Assembly (NCBI GenBank): GCA_023399675.1
Contig: JAEWOM010000100.1
Location: 1-8,736 of the forward strand
DNA from: Bacteroidota bacterium
Lineage (GTDB): Bacteria > Bacteroidota > Bacteroidia > Flavobacteriales > Weeksellaceae
Direction: 5' to 3'
DNA: 8,736 bases
Part shown: positions 7,109 through 8,736 of the stretch, in pieces
How positions within the stretch are numbered: the first letter of the stretch is position 1
Layout of the letters: each line of letters begins with the position of its first letter
Notes under the pieces: generated by a model
The model's input: the letters and a program-made list of their open reading frames with translations, nothing else
Databases searched by the model: none
What the model was told of the DNA's origin: nothing
Position numbers and translations under genes: made by a program

Positions 7109-8503
7109 ATGAAAAATAGAATAATAAAAACAATAATGATTACTGCGGGTGTAGCCGTAGCATCAGTTTCTTGTAGCGATTCGTTTGTGGACAGGGAGTT
7201 TGAGCAGTCTGTCATCCAATCTGACCTTACCACTGTTAATGAGATTAAATCATTTGTAAGAGGAGCATATTCATCCATGAGAGCTTCTACGTATTATGGT
7301 AGAGATTTCTTGGCTTATGCTGAAGTAAGATCAGATGAAATGTACAGCAATACAGCATCAGGTTATTTTCTGAATGTACAGAATTATACCATGCTTTCAA
7401 ATGATCTGTATGCAGTCGGTACGTATAACCAAATCTATACGATGATTGGTAAAACCAATATCGTCATAAATACTGACCTAACTACGTTGTCAGGTACTTC
7501 CGTCGATCTTCAGACAGCTGAGTATTTTCAAGGGCAGGCGTATGTTCTTCGCGCTCAGGGGTTTTTTGATCTTTTGAGATTGTACGGCCAAAAGTATACC
7601 GGTGGTGACAAGGGAATTGTTACTCCTTTAAAGTTTGATCCCAGTGAAAAGAAAGCCAGAAGTACTATCGCTGAAACAGAAGCACAGATTGAAAGCGATT
7701 TTGCTAAAGGTTTGGCGATGATGGTTGCAAGATCTACATATGACTCACCGGCAAACAAAGTTGAATTATCCATCAATGCGGCAAAAGCATTTATGTCAAG
7801 GTATTACCTGTACAAAGGCGATTATGCTAAAGTACGTCAGCTAACAACGGAATTGCTTAACAAGTATACTGTAGTACCCAGGGATTTGTATCAGCCTTCT
7901 TTCGATTATGTACTTAGAGGTGCTGCACCAAACGCTATTTTTGAACTTGAGGTAGGAACGGATTCATCTTTATCTACATCATCATACAATCAGGTGCTTA
8001 GTGCAAACGGCTACGCGAATCTCGTTTGTAAGACCACTGTACTTCCATTATATGCACAGAATGATGTCCGACGAAACTTAATTACACCTCTTACCGTAAG
8101 TGGTAATAATTATCATTTCCTTTCTTATGCGAACAGAGGAAAATACCTGAACAGAACAGGTGCAGATAATATTAAGATGATTCGCTACGAGGAAGTACTT
8201 CTAAATGGTGCAGAAGCCGAGCTTAACGGTGGTAGTGCAGCTACTGCTTTAACGTATTATAACCAAATTATTACGAACAGAGGGCTTCCAGCAGCTACAG
8301 CAGTTGATATGAATATCATCAAAGAAGAAAGAAAGAAAGAGCTTCTTGGTGAAGGGTTCAGAATGTGGGATATGTTGCGATGGGGTGATACCTCGTTCAA
8401 ACCAGCTGCAGTAAATCCGCAATTGCTTGCTTTCCCAATTCCGAGAGCTGAAACTGATTTAGCCGGGTCTATGGTTGAGCCAAATCCAGGATACGACAAT
8501 TAG
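7109..8503 (+). CDS. SusD/RagB-family nutrient-binding outer-membrane lipoprotein
   Basis: SusD-like proteins are surface lipoproteins that close over the SusC barrel and capture the nutrient. This one has 464 residues, at the short end of the family. A signal peptide (KNRIIK, then a hydrophobic stretch) ends at Cys22 in SVSC, a likely lipobox although its -3 position is Ser, not Leu/Val/Ile. An alpha-helical TPR-like body follows, with RAQGFFDLLRLYG at 148-160, EEVLLNGAEAEL at 361-372 and KEERKKELLGEGF with MWDMLRWG at 405-426; these are typical SusD signatures. It ends with FPIPRAE and NPGYDN, the family's common C-terminal pattern. It starts 12 bases after the susC-like stop, with an A-rich leader and no Shine-Dalgarno motif, and is the last gene before the terminator. 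The reading frame is intact although its partner is broken. The substrate is not predictable. Confidence 0.95.
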   Translation: MKNRIIKTIMITAGVAVASVSCSDSFVDREFEQSVIQSDLTTVNEIKSFVRGAYSSMRASTYYGRDFLAYAEVRSDEMYSNTASGYFLNVQNYTMLSNDLYAVGTYNQIYTMIGKTNIVINTDLTTLSGTSVDLQTAEYFQGQAYVLRAQGFFDLLRLYGQKYTGGDKGIVTPLKFDPSEKKARSTIAETEAQIESDFAKGLAMMVARSTYDSPANKVELSINAAKAFMSRYYLYKGDYAKVRQLTTELLNKYTVVPRDLYQPSFDYVLRGAAPNAIFELEVGTDSSLSTSSYNQVLSANGYANLVCKTTVLPLYAQNDVRRNLITPLTVSGNNYHFLSYANRGKYLNRTGADNIKMIRYEEVLLNGAEAELNGGSAATALTYYNQIITNRGLPAATAVDMNIIKEERKKELLGEGFRMWDMLRWGDTSFKPAAVNPQLLAFPIPRAETDLAGSMVEPNPGYDN

Positions 8504-8517
8504 TATCAAATTATTTT

Positions 8518-8545
8518 TTTCAATAACCGCTTTTTGCGGTTGAAA
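8518..8545 (+). other. Hairpin between the susD-like stop and the terminator
   Basis: AACCGC (8525-8530) pairs with GCGGTT (8536-8541) around a loop of five T's. The stem can extend as TTTC (8518-8521) with GAAA (8542-8545) if AAT (8522-8524) bulges out. A T-run precedes it (8514-8520), but none follows, so it is not a standard terminator on either strand. It may protect the 3' end of the mRNA or assist the terminator beside it. Confidence 0.55.
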
Positions 8546-8578
8546 TGATCGGAAGGAATGTCTTCCGATCATTTTTTT
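8543..8578 (+). terminator. Intrinsic terminator of the SusC/D operon
   Basis: AAATGATCGGAAG (8543-8555) is perfectly complementary to CTTCCGATCATTT (8562-8574): a 13-pair stem with a six-base loop (8556-8561) and T's at 8572-8578. It is a strong rightward terminator and marks the end of the operon. Its first three bases are shared with the optional outer stem of the preceding hairpin. Confidence 0.92.
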
Positions 8579-8591
8579 ACCTTTATTTTCC

Positions 8592-8599
8592 TATTTTTG
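8592..8599 (+). promoter_or_regulatory. Candidate -7 promoter box for the gene at 8619
   Basis: TATTTTTG matches the Bacteroidota -7 consensus TAnnTTTG and lies 19 bases before the ATG at 8619, right after a terminator, so a promoter is expected here. It would give a leader of only about 10-20 bases. No TTTG/TTG lies at the expected -33 distance; that stretch is the terminator stem. Confidence 0.35.
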
Positions 8600-8618
8600 T
8601 CCGCCTATACTACTTCTT

Positions 8619-8736
8619 ATGCGTTTTCTGCTACTCATCATCGTACTTTGTTCCGCTGTACTGAACGCGCAGGTGGTAAACAAAACCGACAGCAATCAGA
8701 TTGCAATGCAGGATTCTGTGGTGGTGGATTCCGGAG
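8619..8736 (+). CDS. Exported protein of unknown function (3' end cut by window edge)
   Basis: 39 complete codons are visible from the ATG at 8619. No ATG, GTG or TTG lies in frame back to at least 8580, so this start is well supported. Residues 1-17 are a signal peptide (Arg2, hydrophobic LLLIIVL, then LNA before Gln18), the A-Q cleavage type frequent in flavobacteria. Cys11 has Leu at -1 and does not form a lipobox. The mature start is polar (NKTDSNQ, then DSVVVDSG) and shows no recognised domain. Several flavobacterial outer-membrane proteins begin with similar Asp/Ser/Thr-rich stretches, but that is not enough to name it. It starts after the terminator at 8543-8578 and is probably a separate transcription unit. 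Confidence 0.75.
   Translation, partial: MRFLLLIIVLCSAVLNAQVVNKTDSNQIAMQDSVVVDSG

Noticed and set aside
7093..7278. Minus-strand frame with a hydrophobic end opposite the susD-like start
   Set aside because: The hydrophobic run is the antisense of the AT-rich susD signal-peptide region; nothing else supports a gene.
8619..8736. Naming the last gene as an outer-membrane assembly protein such as LptD
   Set aside because: The Asp/Ser/Val-rich mature start is only vaguely reminiscent; 39 codons with no domain do not support a name.

Overview
The window looks like chromosomal DNA of a member of the Bacteroidota, most likely a flavobacterium of the Chryseobacterium/Kaistella kind. Three things point there: a SusC/SusD outer-membrane pair, start codons preceded by A-rich stretches with no Shine-Dalgarno motif, and IF-2 and NusA sequences of the flavobacterial type. 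The genus is an impression from remembered protein sequences, not a database result.

Layout. Positions 1-4085 hold the end of the conserved transcription/translation operon: nusA (its start lies just left of the window) and infB (IF-2), ending in a clear hairpin-plus-T-run terminator at 4108-4141. About 140 bases of very AT-rich DNA follow, with a candidate flavobacterial -7 box and an AT-rich hairpin touching the next start codon. Positions 4281-8503 hold a two-gene outer-membrane uptake operon: a SusC/RagA-type TonB-dependent receptor, then 12 bases later a SusD/RagB-type surface lipoprotein. A strong terminator at 8543-8578, preceded by a second hairpin, closes it. At 8619 a new exported protein begins and runs off the right edge.

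The main anomaly is in the susC-like gene. Its reading frame breaks near 4557, inside the conserved start of the plug domain. Restoring one base, most simply a G, rejoins the signal peptide/TonB-box part to an otherwise open 844-codon plug and barrel, giving about 938 residues. It is either a recent inactivating mutation, a population polymorphism, or a sequencing error. No slippery sequence supports programmed frameshifting.

How the genes work together: NusA and IF-2 are core transcription and translation factors and are unrelated in function to the SusC/D pair next door. The pair would import one nutrient across the outer membrane, but no hydrolase, regulator or sigma/anti-sigma gene is present to suggest the substrate. 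I see no tRNA, rRNA, CRISPR array, insertion sequence or phage gene, and no convincing new biological system.
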